From the NCBI GenBank assembly GCA_036960485.1, contig JBALXS010000015.1, positions 1 to 64,000 on the forward strand: 64,000 nt of DNA, read 5' to 3'. The DNA is from Rs1 sp036960485. Its GTDB lineage: Bacteria; Pseudomonadota; Gammaproteobacteria; Pseudomonadales; Balneatricaceae. The first letter of the stretch is position 1. Each line of letters begins with the position of its first letter. Positions 1 to 9,065 of this stretch are shown piece after piece. The notes under the pieces are model-generated. The model had not been told where the DNA came from, did not search any database, and was given only the letters and a program-made list of their open reading frames with translations. A program made the position numbers and the translations under genes.

Positions 1-441
1 ATATTTTTGGTACGGCTACAAAAATATTAGCCCATCTCATGGTACCTGTCCTTTAAAAAAACGGGCGCTGATTGCTAGCTCGACTAAGTGGTGATATCAA
101 TTTGTTATGCTTTTTATGTGAATCGCAATTTTAATTTTTTTAAAATGCGATGGATAAACAAAGAACGCTCAATATGAGCTTGCTGTCGCTGTTGTTCTAT
201 TGCTTTAAAATTTAATTTGGTGCATTGCTTTGTATTTTCTATTGTTGCTAGGTTTTGATAATTCATAATAATTTCACTGTTGATTAGAGGTTTTAAAACT
301 AAGTCGATGCGGGGTAAAATCTCTTAATGGGCTTTACAGGCTAATAATAGTGAATTGGCTTAGTTGAAACAAACGAGTTATTCTATGCTTTGAGTTAAAA
401 TAATTTTAACTCAAAGCATGTTTAGATGAATAATTATAAAA
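1..441. other. Upstream intergenic region with two inverted repeats
   Basis: No gene is supported here. Positions 1-27 form an inverted repeat with 9-bp arms (ATATTTTTG / CAAAAATAT), possibly the terminator or leader of whatever lies outside the window. Positions 385-419 hold a perfect 16-bp-arm palindrome, listed separately. The rest is AT-rich and shows no recognisable signal. Confidence 0.5.
385..419. promoter_or_regulatory. Perfect 35-bp palindrome upstream of LysR gene
   Basis: Arms ATGCTTTGAGTTAAAA and its exact reverse complement are separated by TAA. The palindrome ends 34 bp before the preferred ATG of the LysR gene. LysR-type proteins commonly bind dyads near their own promoters, so an operator is one reading. 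A hairpin in the 5' leader or a terminator from upstream (the right arm contains no T-run after it) are others. The sequence shows only the symmetry. Confidence 0.55.
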
Positions 442-453
442 GTGAATTTTGTT

Positions 454-1395
454 ATGAGTACAGCACGATTGCCTCCCTTGAATTCTTTGAAAGCCTTTGA
501 TGCTGTAGTTCGTCATATGAGCTTTACCCAAGCAGCTAATGAACTGTTTGTGACGCCAGCTGCATTAAGTTATCAAATAAAGCAGCTTGAGGTTTTTTTA
601 GACGTAAAATTATTTAACCGTCTTAGTCGCTCAATTGAGCTTACACCACATGGAAAGCTAATTTACCCAGGCATAGGGCAGGCGTTTGAGCAGTTATCGC
701 AAACGATGCAATTGTTGCAACAAAAGCGCAGCGGCGATGTATTAGTTATCTCGGCAGGACCTGCTTTTACGGCAAATTGGTTAGCACCTAGGTTATATCG
801 ATTTGTTGCGCAGTATCCGCATATTGATGCGCGTGTTTCTGCCTCTTTAACGTTGAGTAATTTAAAAATTGATGATGTAGATGTAGCCGTTCGTTTTGGT
901 GAAGGTGCATATGCAGATTGTTTGAGCGAAAAGCTATTTGATGATTATATTGTGCCTATGTGCAGCCCATCGTTTCTAGCTAAAAGAGCAGCATTAAGTG
1001 TTGCAGGCTTGCTCAGTGAAACACTGATTTATGACGATACTCATATTGATCAAAAGTTTAGTATGGCCAGTTGGCAAGATTGGTTTACCTCTATGGGTAT
1101 TAAAAAATTTAAACCTACAGTGACTGGGTTGCACTTTAATGTAGCTGATCATGCTTTAAGTGCTGCTGTCGCTGGTGCTGGTATCGTATTAGGGCGGCAA
1201 GCACTGGCGCAAAACGATTTAGATGCAGGGCGCTTAGTGATGCCGTTTGAGCATAAGCTAAAAGTAGATTTTTCTTATTATGCTCTGTGCTTAGAAACTC
1301 GTGCCCAAGAATCCCATATAAAAGCCTTTTTAGATTGGCTCAGAGCAGAGGTGGCAGGAGACATCGATTTAACAGCACTTGTACCAGTAGTTTAG
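454..1395 (+). CDS. LysR-family transcriptional regulator, GcvA-like
   Basis: This is a 313-residue DNA-binding regulator. An N-terminal winged helix-turn-helix covers about residues 8-65 and begins with the RLPPLNSLKAFDAVVRH signature typical of the GcvA/AmpR branch. It is followed by a linker helix and a periplasmic-binding-fold effector domain (about 93-300). An in-frame GTG lies at 442, but the ATG at 454 gives the family's normal N-terminus, so I use 454. The target genes and ligand cannot be read from sequence. GcvA relatives often act on amino-acid genes. The gene is convergent with the polyamine operon, so regulation of that operon is possible but not shown. A perfect palindrome lies just upstream. 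Confidence 0.9.
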   Translation: MSTARLPPLNSLKAFDAVVRHMSFTQAANELFVTPAALSYQIKQLEVFLDVKLFNRLSRSIELTPHGKLIYPGIGQAFEQLSQTMQLLQQKRSGDVLVISAGPAFTANWLAPRLYRFVAQYPHIDARVSASLTLSNLKIDDVDVAVRFGEGAYADCLSEKLFDDYIVPMCSPSFLAKRAALSVAGLLSETLIYDDTHIDQKFSMASWQDWFTSMGIKKFKPTVTGLHFNVADHALSAAVAGAGIVLGRQALAQNDLDAGRLVMPFEHKLKVDFSYYALCLETRAQESHIKAFLDWLRAEVAGDIDLTALVPVV

Positions 1396-1706
1396 AGTTT
1401 CGAATTATCTTATTTTTTTATTCAGAGGATATTGCGAATCAAAATAGTGCAGCATCTTTTTGCATCACACAGAGACCTGCGCTACCCGCAGAAGAAATAG
1501 AAGATACAACCAGAAGAGTATGAGTTCTGTGATAGGTAACCAGAACTCAGTGTTGAATATATCTAGTGATATTTATCAGTATGTTTTGTATGTTTACTTG
1601 TGGGTTTTCTCGGAACCTTGTGTTGAAAATGTTTTAAGATTTTTTACCACTAAAAATAAAGCAGGTAAATATACCATTAGATAGACTTATTATAACCGTC
1701 CTTAAA
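1396..1706. other. Convergent intergenic region, nothing recognised
   Basis: This lies between the 3' ends of the LysR gene and the agmatinase gene. Small overlapping open frames occur but show no ribosome site, composition or motif that would support a gene. A short near-palindrome (AATCAAGA / TCTTGATT) overlaps the agmatinase stop codon; no T-run follows it. Confidence 0.4.
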
Positions 1707-2600
1707 TCAAGAGTCTTGATTGTCTGCCTTAGCTCTTTGCACAATGCCCATCATTTTGTAGGTAAGTACTGCTGCTGCAAAATCATAGGCGTGAAAGCCT
1801 TCAATAGGTGCAAACTCAGTGATATCAAAGCCAATTATTTCACGCTGCTTTGCAACAGATTCAAATAAGTTAAGTGTTTGATACCAGCCTAAGCCGCCCG
1901 GTACTGGGGTGCCAGTAGAGGGGAACACCGATGGATCCATGCCGTCTATATCGAGTGTAAAAAACACTTTTTGTGGGAAATCGTCAGGTAAGGTGATTTC
2001 TTGAATGTTGTTCGGCACTAGTTCATCAGCATCTTGAAAGAATACGCCGCAGTCTTCGCGAATTTGCATTTCTTCTTCGCAAAATGCACGAATACCTAAT
2101 TGATAAAGCGGTATGCCTAAATCGACGCAGCGCTTCATGACAGAGGCATGCGATAATAAATCGCCTTCATAGGCTTCACGTAAATCTGCATGCGCATCAA
2201 TTTGTACGATGCCAAAATCATCATAGCCTGCTGCTCTAAGCCCTTTTGCCACACCGTAAGTGACGGTGTGCTCGCCACCAAAAATGATTGGCATCGCGCC
2301 TGATTTCACAATAGCAGTAGTCGCCTTGGCTATACTTTCAATTACTTGTGCAGACTCTACTGTGCAATCTATGGCAGGGCAGGTATATATGCCTTGATCG
2401 CAGGGTTTGCTCTTGCCATCCCACTCTTCTAGTTGCCAAGAGGCTTCTAAAATAGCTAAAGGGCCTTTTCCTGTGCCGCCACCATATGAAACTGTTTTTT
2501 CATAAGGAACGGGTAGAATGTGAAAAGCTGCTTGTTCGGGTTCTGGTTGCTCTATTTCAGAGCCTAGAAAGATCGGATAGTTTTGTGAGTTTGTAGTCAT
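1707..2600 (-). CDS. speB: Agmatinase (agmatine ureohydrolase)
   Basis: It hydrolyses agmatine to putrescine and urea in the cytoplasm. The 297-residue protein carries all four metal-binding signatures of the arginase/agmatinase fold: GGEHT with H111, DAHAD with D135, H137 and D139, SHAS with H151, and DIDGMDPS with D217 and D219. These coordinate the binuclear Mn centre. It is the last gene of the minus-strand polyamine operon, 45 bp after the decarboxylase gene. It supplies the putrescine consumed by the carboxy(nor)spermidine dehydrogenase two genes upstream, using agmatine made by SpeA. Guanidinobutyrase or another ureohydrolase cannot be excluded by sequence alone, but pairing with arginine decarboxylase makes agmatinase by far the best call. 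Confidence 0.9.
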   Translation of the reverse strand: MTTNSQNYPIFLGSEIEQPEPEQAAFHILPVPYEKTVSYGGGTGKGPLAILEASWQLEEWDGKSKPCDQGIYTCPAIDCTVESAQVIESIAKATTAIVKSGAMPIIFGGEHTVTYGVAKGLRAAGYDDFGIVQIDAHADLREAYEGDLLSHASVMKRCVDLGIPLYQLGIRAFCEEEMQIREDCGVFFQDADELVPNNIQEITLPDDFPQKVFFTLDIDGMDPSVFPSTGTPVPGGLGWYQTLNLFESVAKQREIIGFDITEFAPIEGFHAYDFAAAVLTYKMMGIVQRAKADNQDS

Positions 2601-2645
2601 TTTAGGCTCGTTGTAGTGTGTTTAAAAATACTTGATAAAAGGTTT

Positions 2646-3842
2646 TTAAGATAATCGTTGTTTGAAATCTTGATAACCGAATTCTTTTACAATCTCTAGA
2701 GCATCAGTTGTAGAGTTCCACAGCGCAATAGCAGGTAGCTTGGTGCCATTAAAAGTGGTGGTTTTAACCATGGTGTAGTGCGCCATGTCTTCAAATACTA
2801 GCCTGTGACCAATTTCTAATGGTTTGCTAAAACTATAATCATTGATGACATCGCCTGCTAAGCAAGTTAAGCCACCTAATCGATAATTGTGTGGGTATTG
2901 ATCAATGACGCCCGCATCCATAATATCTGGCCTATAGGGCATTTCTAGCGTGTCAGGCATATGGCAAGTAGCTGAAGTATCAAGAATGGCTTGCTTGCCA
3001 TCGCTTTCAATAATATCTAAAACTTCTGCGACTAATACTCCGCTGCCAATCGCAATCGCTTCACCGGGCTCTAAATAAACTTGTACATCATACTTGCTGC
3101 TAAATGTTTTTATGCGTTCAATGAGAGCTGTAATGTCATAACCTGGAGCGGTGATGTGATGGCCGCCACCAAAATTGACCCACTGCATCTGTGCCAACAA
3201 ATGGCCAAATTTTTGCTCGACAGCGCTAAGAGTTCGATCTAGTTCTGCAAAGCCTTGCTCGCACAGCGTATGAAAGTGTAAGCCGCTAATGTCGCTTAAA
3301 TCTTGTTTTTCTAAATTGGCAATGCGAATACCTAAACGAGAGCCTGCAGCGCAAGGATCATAAATAGCCACTTCGCCCTCTGAGTGTTCAGGGTTAATAC
3401 GCAGGCCGAATTTTAGCTGAGTGCGCTTCGCTTTAGCAGGTTGAATGATCGATTGGTAATTTTGCCACTGGCTTAAACTATTAAATACGATGTGATCAGC
3501 AAAGGTTAATAGCTGGCTTAAATCATCTTTAGCAAAAGCCGCGCTATAGACATGAACTTCATTCTTACCAGTAAGACCTTGGTGGCGATTGCTTTGATAG
3601 GCTTCTTTAGCCAGTAGTGCTTCATGTAAGCCGCTGGAGCAAGTGCCATCTAAATATTGCGCGGTTAACTCTCCTAAGCGCCACATCGAAAAAGCCTTGA
3701 GGGCAGCTAATACCTTTGCACCGCTTTGGTCAGCAACATGCTTTAAAATAGATAAGTTGCGCTCAATAGCCACTTGATCTACCACAAAGCAGGGTGAGGG
3801 TAAGCGTGTTAGATCTAACTGAGAAAAGTCAGTGAACTGCAT
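2646..3842 (-). CDS. nspC: Carboxynorspermidine/carboxyspermidine decarboxylase
   Basis: This is a PLP-dependent decarboxylase of the alanine-racemase fold III family that converts carboxyspermidine (or carboxynorspermidine) to spermidine (or norspermidine). The protein is about 398 residues from the ATG at 3842. The PLP lysine sits in ALKAF at about residue 49. HTLCEQ, a GGGHH phosphate-binding stretch, EPGEA and the CHMPDTLEMPYRP region fit the CASDC/NspC family. In-frame ATGs at 3893 and 3854 would add 17 or 4 residues. None has a clear Shine-Dalgarno, so the start is uncertain; 3842 matches the usual family N-terminus (PSPCFVVD near residue 15). It lies between the dehydrogenase and agmatinase genes. 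Whether the product is spermidine or norspermidine depends on the upstream substrate; with putrescine made in the same operon, spermidine is likelier. Confidence 0.9.
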   Translation of the reverse strand: MQFTDFSQLDLTRLPSPCFVVDQVAIERNLSILKHVADQSGAKVLAALKAFSMWRLGELTAQYLDGTCSSGLHEALLAKEAYQSNRHQGLTGKNEVHVYSAAFAKDDLSQLLTFADHIVFNSLSQWQNYQSIIQPAKAKRTQLKFGLRINPEHSEGEVAIYDPCAAGSRLGIRIANLEKQDLSDISGLHFHTLCEQGFAELDRTLSAVEQKFGHLLAQMQWVNFGGGHHITAPGYDITALIERIKTFSSKYDVQVYLEPGEAIAIGSGVLVAEVLDIIESDGKQAILDTSATCHMPDTLEMPYRPDIMDAGVIDQYPHNYRLGGLTCLAGDVINDYSFSKPLEIGHRLVFEDMAHYTMVKTTTFNGTKLPAIALWNSTTDALEIVKEFGYQDFKQRLS

Positions 3843-3968
3843 AGGGTTAACCATTGGTGTGTTTTTGGGTATCTTAACGTGGAAACAGCGCATTTACGGT
3901 ACTTAGTGTCGTGCATATAACCTAGAGCTAAGCACTGTATTTGCGCTGTTGATTTCTACATGATGAAT

Positions 3969-5192
3969 CTAATCGGTGGTGCTATTGTCTAAATCAAAAT
4001 CATCTAGCTCAATCACTTTCCAAGGTAGGCCGTGTTCCATCATATCAGCCATGAATCCATCAGGATCAAACTGCTCTATGTTCCAAACGCCGGGCTTAAT
4101 CCAGTTGCCTTCTAGCATTTGTTTGGCGCCTAACATCGCTGGCACACCTGTTGTGTAAGAGATCGCTTGTGAGCCTACTTCTTGGTAGCAAGTTTGATGA
4201 TCGCAAGTATTGTAGCAATAAACGACTTTTTCTTTGCCGTCCTTTAAGCCGCGCACAACGACACCGATACAAGTGCGCCCTTTTGTTAGAGGCCCAAGGG
4301 TTGAAGGATCTGGAAGCATTTTTGCGAGTAGCTGAATAGGTACTATTTTTTGACCATTAAACTCAATAGGTTCAATGCTTGTCATACCAACATTGCCTAA
4401 AACTTCTAAGTGCTTTAAGTAGCTATCTCCAAAACTCATCCAAAATTGCGCACGCTTAAGACTAGGGTAATGCTTGGTTAAAGACTCTAGTTCTTCGTGA
4501 TACATACGATAAATATTGTAAGTACCAACATCTTCAGGGCAAGTGAAGCTGGCTTTTTTAGACATAGCATCGGTCGTTACAAATTCACCGTTCTCCCAGT
4601 GGCGACATTCAGCGGTCACTTCGCGAATGTTAATCTCAGGGTTGAAGTTAGTGGCAAATGGATAGCCGTGATCGCCACCATTAACGTCGATAATGTCTAG
4701 TTCGTGAATTTCATCAAAGTAATGTTTAGCCACGTAAGCGGTAAAAACGTTAGTAGCGCCTGGATCAAAACCGCTGCCAAGTAATGCTGTCAAGCCTGCT
4801 TTTTCAAAACGTTCTTGATAAGCCCACTGCCAGTGGTACTCAAATTTAGCAGTATCTAAAGGCTCGTAGTTAGCGGTATCCATGTAGTGAACACCCGCTT
4901 CTAAACAAGCATCCATAATGGTGAGGTCTTGATAAGGCAGTGCTACATTGATGACCAGTTTTGGTTGCTCTTTTTGTAACAGTGCGATTAGCTCAGGTAC
5001 GTTATCTGCATCGACTTGCGCGGTGCGAATAACACGACCTGTTTTTTCTTTTACTAGTGCAGCTATTGATATGCACTTAGATTCAGTGCGGCTCGCTAAT
5101 ATAATATCTTGGAAAATTTCTGCAACTTGAGCGCACTTTTGTGCCACTACGCCGCCAACGCCGCCCGCGCCGATTATCATTACTTTTGACAT
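3969..5192 (-). CDS. Carboxynorspermidine/carboxyspermidine dehydrogenase (synthase)
   Basis: This 407-residue enzyme of the saccharopine-dehydrogenase (Lys1/LYS9-like) family reductively condenses putrescine or diaminopropane with aspartate semialdehyde, using NAD(P)H. An N-terminal Rossmann fold shows GAGGVGG at residues 8-14. GSGFDPGATNVF and DVNGGDHGYPFATNFN are typical of bacterial CASDH proteins rather than lysine-pathway saccharopine reductases. The decarboxylase gene next to it is its dedicated partner, which settles the assignment. Together the two replace the SpeD/SpeE (S-adenosylmethionine) route to spermidine. Its gene lies about 120 bp downstream of speA in the same direction. 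Confidence 0.9.
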   Translation of the reverse strand: MSKVMIIGAGGVGGVVAQKCAQVAEIFQDIILASRTESKCISIAALVKEKTGRVIRTAQVDADNVPELIALLQKEQPKLVINVALPYQDLTIMDACLEAGVHYMDTANYEPLDTAKFEYHWQWAYQERFEKAGLTALLGSGFDPGATNVFTAYVAKHYFDEIHELDIIDVNGGDHGYPFATNFNPEINIREVTAECRHWENGEFVTTDAMSKKASFTCPEDVGTYNIYRMYHEELESLTKHYPSLKRAQFWMSFGDSYLKHLEVLGNVGMTSIEPIEFNGQKIVPIQLLAKMLPDPSTLGPLTKGRTCIGVVVRGLKDGKEKVVYCYNTCDHQTCYQEVGSQAISYTTGVPAMLGAKQMLEGNWIKPGVWNIEQFDPDGFMADMMEHGLPWKVIELDDFDLDNSTTD

Positions 5193-5311
5193 AGTATGTC
5201 CTTTTTCGTTTAAGCTGATTCGGTTTTTTGAATCGCTGTTGTTAATATTAAAAACTTAAAATTAAGAGCTAAGCCTCTACTGAAAAGAACTTTAGCTTTA
5301 TCTATCTTTTT

Positions 5312-7264
5312 TTAATGCTGCTCGCGTTCAAAATAAGTATAACCTTGTAGGCTATCTTTAAAAGCACTTAGCATTCTTTGGCGCTGTGAAGTGGTAATTC
5401 TTTTTTCTTTCACTGCTAGTTCTGCACTGCGTCTAAACTGTTCTAGCATTTGCTTGGGTTCGTACTCTACATAGCTAAGTACGTCGGCAATGCTGTCACC
5501 TTGGAACTCCCTAACAAAGTCGAAACTGCTGTCGCTATTTATTCTAACGCTAACGACATTAGTATCGCCAAATAAATTATGCAGATCACCGAGTGTTTCT
5601 TGATAAGCACCGACTAAAAATACCCCGATGTAATACTCTTGTTCTTCATTCAAAGCGTGTAAAGGGAGTGTGTTACGTATACCTTGTGGCGATATAAATC
5701 GATCTATTTTTCCATCGCAGTCACAGGTAATATCAGCAATGATTGCTTCACGTGTGGGTTTTTCATTTAGGCGATGAATAGGCATGACAGGGAAAACTTG
5801 ATCTATAGCCCAGATGTCGGGTAAAGATTGAAACAAGCTAAAGTTGCCATAGTAAATATCGCAAAGTAGCTCGCTTAAGTTTTCCAGCTCTGGAGGGATG
5901 CGCTCAATAGTTTTTAAAATTTTAGCAATCTTAGCCAATATAGCGAGAGTGATATTATCCGCAAGTGCACGATCACGTAGTGCGACTTGGCCTCGTCTAA
6001 ATAGTTCTCTTATTTCATCACGATAATAAAGAGCGTCATTGTAGCATTCCTGGAAATTACGCTGATTTAGCGCTGCATCTACGGCAAATAAATTGTGCAA
6101 CGTTTCGTGATGCTCAGTATCAAGGGCTTTAGGTAATGGCCTTGGGTCATGGTTGCGCACATCTAGCACATTGAATAATAGCATTGATGAGTAAGCTACT
6201 GTCGCGCGCCCAGATTCAGTGACGATGGTCGGGTGTGCAATGTTAAGCGGATTTAGGCTTTCAGTAATGGTTTCAACAATGTTGACGCAATATTCATCTA
6301 GTTGGTAATTCATGCTGTGGGTGCTGTTGGTACTGGCACCTTCATAATCAACCGCTAAGCCGCCGCCTAAATCAAGGTATCCCATTGGTGCGCCTTCACT
6401 GATTAAACCAGTATAAAAGCGGCACGCTTCTTGAACACCACTGCGAATGTTTCGAATATTAGGAATTTGTGAGCCTAAGTGGCAATGCAGTAATTGTAAG
6501 CAATCTAGCATCTGCGCTATTTTTAGCTGCTCTACAACATCTAATAATGCACTTGTGGATAATCCGAAAATAGATCGATCGCCACTATCTTCATTCCAAT
6601 GGCCATCTACAATCACGGATGACTTAATGCGTGCGCCAATTAAGGGTTTGATGTTAAGTACTTTGCTACGTTCTAGAATGATAGGGAGTTCAGCGGGAGT
6701 TTCTAATACAAAGAAGCATTTAATGCCAAGTTCGCGGGCATACAAGCCCAGATCGACAAACTCAGCATCTTTATAGCCGTTGCAAATAATTAGGCTGTCG
6801 TGATCACGTAGTTGAGAAAGCGCGATGATTAGTTCAGCTTTCGAACCTGCTTCAAGGCCATGGTTGAAACGGCGGCCAAAATCTGCAATTTCCTCAATAA
6901 CATGACATTGCTGGTTAACCTTGATCGGGAAAACACCGCGATATTCGCCCTGGTATTGCGCTTTTTCTATCGCTGCTCGAAAAGCTTCGTTTAGCTCTTT
7001 GATGCGTTGATCTAGCACGTTTTCAATGCGAAGCACCGTAGGCATCTCTATGCCGCGCTCTTTCATGCCCTCTATAATATCAAGTATAGAGACCGCGGCC
7101 GTTTTATCCTGCATCTTCACACAGGCTTGTAAGTCACCTGTTGATGCTATATCAAAATAACCTGCTCCCCATTGATTTACAGCGTATAGTTTTTCGCTAT
7201 CTTCGATGCTCCATGAAGTTGAAAGGGGCATTTGAGTGTCGTTCGATGGATCATTTTTAAGCAT
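5312..7264 (-). CDS. speA: Biosynthetic arginine decarboxylase
   Basis: It decarboxylates arginine to agmatine, the first step of the operon's pathway. The 650-residue length and domain order match the biosynthetic SpeA family: a PLP-binding barrel with the lysine in FPIKVNQQ (K115), then an insertion and the C-terminal beta domain. HCHLGSQIPN, the GGGLAVDYEG phosphate-binding loop and ESGRATVAY are clearly conserved. It is unrelated to the acid-stress AdiA type. As the promoter-proximal gene of the minus-strand polyamine operon it probably sets expression of the whole cluster. Its upstream region (7265-7755) contains a MITE-like repeat. Confidence 0.95.
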   Translation of the reverse strand: MLKNDPSNDTQMPLSTSWSIEDSEKLYAVNQWGAGYFDIASTGDLQACVKMQDKTAAVSILDIIEGMKERGIEMPTVLRIENVLDQRIKELNEAFRAAIEKAQYQGEYRGVFPIKVNQQCHVIEEIADFGRRFNHGLEAGSKAELIIALSQLRDHDSLIICNGYKDAEFVDLGLYARELGIKCFFVLETPAELPIILERSKVLNIKPLIGARIKSSVIVDGHWNEDSGDRSIFGLSTSALLDVVEQLKIAQMLDCLQLLHCHLGSQIPNIRNIRSGVQEACRFYTGLISEGAPMGYLDLGGGLAVDYEGASTNSTHSMNYQLDEYCVNIVETITESLNPLNIAHPTIVTESGRATVAYSSMLLFNVLDVRNHDPRPLPKALDTEHHETLHNLFAVDAALNQRNFQECYNDALYYRDEIRELFRRGQVALRDRALADNITLAILAKIAKILKTIERIPPELENLSELLCDIYYGNFSLFQSLPDIWAIDQVFPVMPIHRLNEKPTREAIIADITCDCDGKIDRFISPQGIRNTLPLHALNEEQEYYIGVFLVGAYQETLGDLHNLFGDTNVVSVRINSDSSFDFVREFQGDSIADVLSYVEYEPKQMLEQFRRSAELAVKEKRITTSQRQRMLSAFKDSLQGYTYFEREQH

Positions 7265-7440
7265 AGATATTATTCTGCAAAATTAAGATTGATGAATAAA
7301 AACAAAGAGGGCAGATGGGATAGAAATAGATGTTATTCAACTGAAAAAATCACTTTGTACATATATGCGTAATTATCCATTTTTTTTTTTAAAGATCAAA
7401 TAATGAAAAGCTTTTTAGCTGCAAATAACTAGATAATTTG

Positions 7441-7600
7441 CATCCAGGAACGGATACTTACTACGAGCGCCTCACTGGATCAATTTGCACACCATCAGAG
7501 TTAGTAATTTGGAATAACCAAACGCCGATCTTTAGCAATACGCATCTTTAATCAATGAGCCGTTTTGGCTCTGGTTAAGGTTCCGTTTCAGGATGAAAAC
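7441..7600. repeat. MITE/ERIC-like dispersed repeat, copy A
   Basis: This roughly 160-bp non-coding element shares aligned blocks with 12817-12968: the first 25 bp match at 20 positions, and a block starting GGAATAACCAAAC matches at 21 of 25 at nearly the same offset. Both end in TTCAGGATGAAA. The ends are imperfect inverted repeats: CATCCAGGAACGG at 7441 and the complement of CATCCTGAAACGG at 7583-7595. The family name is unknown to me. Its size and symmetry resemble ERIC/IRU or MITE elements. Confidence 0.6.
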
Positions 7601-7717
7601 TGGATAAATAGCTTTTATAGGCCCCACTTATTTTAAGATTCATCTTATTTTATTTTTCAAAAGAATTTGGTTGTGTATTACGCTTGTTTATAGCTATTTA
7701 TATGCTTGGCTTTAACA

Positions 7718-7723
7718 TATAAT
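7718..7723 (+). promoter_or_regulatory. Candidate -10 box for pyrD
   Basis: A perfect TATAAT lies 32 bp upstream of the preferred pyrD ATG, a plausible distance. No convincing -35 hexamer is seen at 17 bp spacing. Confidence 0.35.
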
Positions 7724-7755
7724 AGTCGCCAAATTTTCACTTGGCCTGCTTTCAT

Positions 7756-8784
7756 ATGTTATATCCCTTAACCCGTTCTCTAATGTTCAGTTTAGATGCT
7801 GAACATTCTCATAATTTAGCACTTAAAGGCATGAATCTAGCTGCTGTATTAGGTTTGCCTAAGCTTCTAGGAGCACAAAGTCATTACGCACCAGTCGAAG
7901 TAATGGGCATTAAGTTTCCAAACCCAGTAGGTTTAGCGGCCGGTTTAGATAAGAATGGTGCTTCTATTGATGGTTTAGCGAGTATGGGATTTGGTTTTCT
8001 AGAAGTAGGCACCGTAACACCTAAGCCGCAAATAGGTAATCCTAAGCCACGCATTTTTCGTATTCCAGAACACAATGCCATTATTAACCGTATGGGTTTT
8101 AATAATGATGGTGTTGATGCCTTGTTGGAAAATATTGATAAAGCACGCTTTAAAGGGGTGCTAGGCATAAATATTGGTAAGAACAAAGATACCGCTAATG
8201 ATAAAGCAAATGATGATTACTTGTATTGTTTGCGTAAAGTTTACTCTCGCGCCTCTTATGTCACCATAAATGTATCTTCACCGAATACTCCAGGCTTGCG
8301 TACATTACAATTTGGTGAGTCTTTAAATAGTTTGTTAGAAGTGCTGAAAAACGAGCAAGCTAAACAAGCTGTTTTACATGATAAATATGTACCTATCGCA
8401 GTTAAAATAGCACCCGATTTAACAGAAGAAGAAGTTGCCATGGTGGCCTGTTCGCTTAAAACCTATGAAATTGATGGAGTTATAGCCACTAATACTACGT
8501 TATCTCGACAGGGTGTAGAAGATTCGGTTGTTCATAATGAAGCGGGTGGCTTATCAGGTTCACCAGTGCGTAATCAATCGATTAGGATTATCCGTACTTT
8601 AGCTAGAGAATTGCAAGGGACGATTCCTATTATTGGAGTAGGTGGTATATCTGAAGGGTTTGACGCCGCTGAGAAAATTGAAGCAGGTGCTAGTTTAGTG
8701 CAAATATATACTGGTTTTATTTATAAGGGACCGGGATTAATTGCAGAATCAGTAAGAGCGATTCAATCATTGTCAGGTAAGTAG
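7756..8784 (+). CDS. pyrD: Dihydroorotate dehydrogenase (quinone), class 2
   Basis: It oxidises dihydroorotate to orotate in pyrimidine synthesis and passes electrons through FMN to membrane quinone. From the ATG at 7756 the protein has 342 residues. Its N-terminal amphipathic helical segment is the membrane-associating extension of class 2 enzymes. NPVGLAAGLDKNG carries the FMN-contacting Lys66. NVSSPNTPGLR carries Ser175, the catalytic base at the same position as in E. coli PyrD. GVGGIS near the C-terminus binds the FMN phosphate. An in-frame TTG at 7741 would add five residues and is less likely. The gene is convergent with rmf, with a hairpin between them. Confidence 0.95.
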   Translation: MLYPLTRSLMFSLDAEHSHNLALKGMNLAAVLGLPKLLGAQSHYAPVEVMGIKFPNPVGLAAGLDKNGASIDGLASMGFGFLEVGTVTPKPQIGNPKPRIFRIPEHNAIINRMGFNNDGVDALLENIDKARFKGVLGINIGKNKDTANDKANDDYLYCLRKVYSRASYVTINVSSPNTPGLRTLQFGESLNSLLEVLKNEQAKQAVLHDKYVPIAVKIAPDLTEEEVAMVACSLKTYEIDGVIATNTTLSRQGVEDSVVHNEAGGLSGSPVRNQSIRIIRTLARELQGTIPIIGVGGISEGFDAAEKIEAGASLVQIYTGFIYKGPGLIAESVRAIQSLSGK

Positions 8785-8823
8785 TTTTTTAAGTGTGTTG
8801 TAAGCATGTGTGTTTTAAGGGGT

Positions 8824-8845
8824 AGGGCTTTTTAGCGAAAGCCCT
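8824..8845. terminator. Hairpin between pyrD and rmf
   Basis: An 8-bp perfect stem (AGGGCTTT / AAAGCCCT) with a 6-nt loop lies between the convergent pyrD and rmf genes. There is no long T-run after it on either strand, so termination is an inference from position. Confidence 0.4.
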
Positions 8846-8858
8846 GTATTGAAGTGTG

Positions 8859-9065
8859 CTAATGTAAAGATGGATTAACTTGGATAGCGGATACGCCACC
8901 CATACCGTCCCAGTGTGCTTCACGTCCTTCACGCCAACCGCCTAACCAGAGGCAGCGTTGCTCTTCAGCATTTACGGGACATAAATCTTTAGACTTTCCT
9001 GATAAACCAGCACTAAACCCTCTTGAATACAAAATAGAAGATTTATCGCGTTTTTGTCTCTTCAT
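8859..9065 (-). CDS. rmf: Ribosome modulation factor
   Basis: This 68-residue basic protein dimerises 70S ribosomes into inactive 100S particles in stationary phase. The N-terminal MKRQKRD, the SRGFSAGLSGKS segment and the CLWLGGWREGREAHWDG core match the family closely. The C-terminal half is slightly longer than the 55-residue E. coli protein. AGAGG sits 8 nt upstream of the ATG on the minus strand. The gene stands alone, convergent with pyrD and divergent from rlmL, and its AT-rich upstream region fits stringent or stationary-phase control known for rmf; the sequence does not prove that control. Confidence 0.93.
   Translation of the reverse strand: MKRQKRDKSSILYSRGFSAGLSGKSKDLCPVNAEEQRCLWLGGWREGREAHWDGMGGVSAIQVNPSLH

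Larger units (their letters stand above)
7265..7755. other. Divergent intergenic region speA/pyrD with repeat element
   Basis: This gene-free stretch separates the divergent speA and pyrD genes. It contains an AT-rich tract around 7375-7395 with a long T-run, the dispersed repeat copy A at 7441-7600 (listed separately) and a perfect TATAAT at 7718-7723 before pyrD. No open frame is convincing. Confidence 0.5.

Noticed and set aside
1287..1684. Two small plus-strand frames at the end of the LysR gene
   Set aside because: No ribosome site, no homology I recognise, and overlap with the LysR 3' end.
7441..7600. Integron attC site or riboswitch
   Set aside because: The ends do not show attC core sites (RYYYAAC/GTTRRRY), no integrase is present, and no known riboswitch core is recognised.
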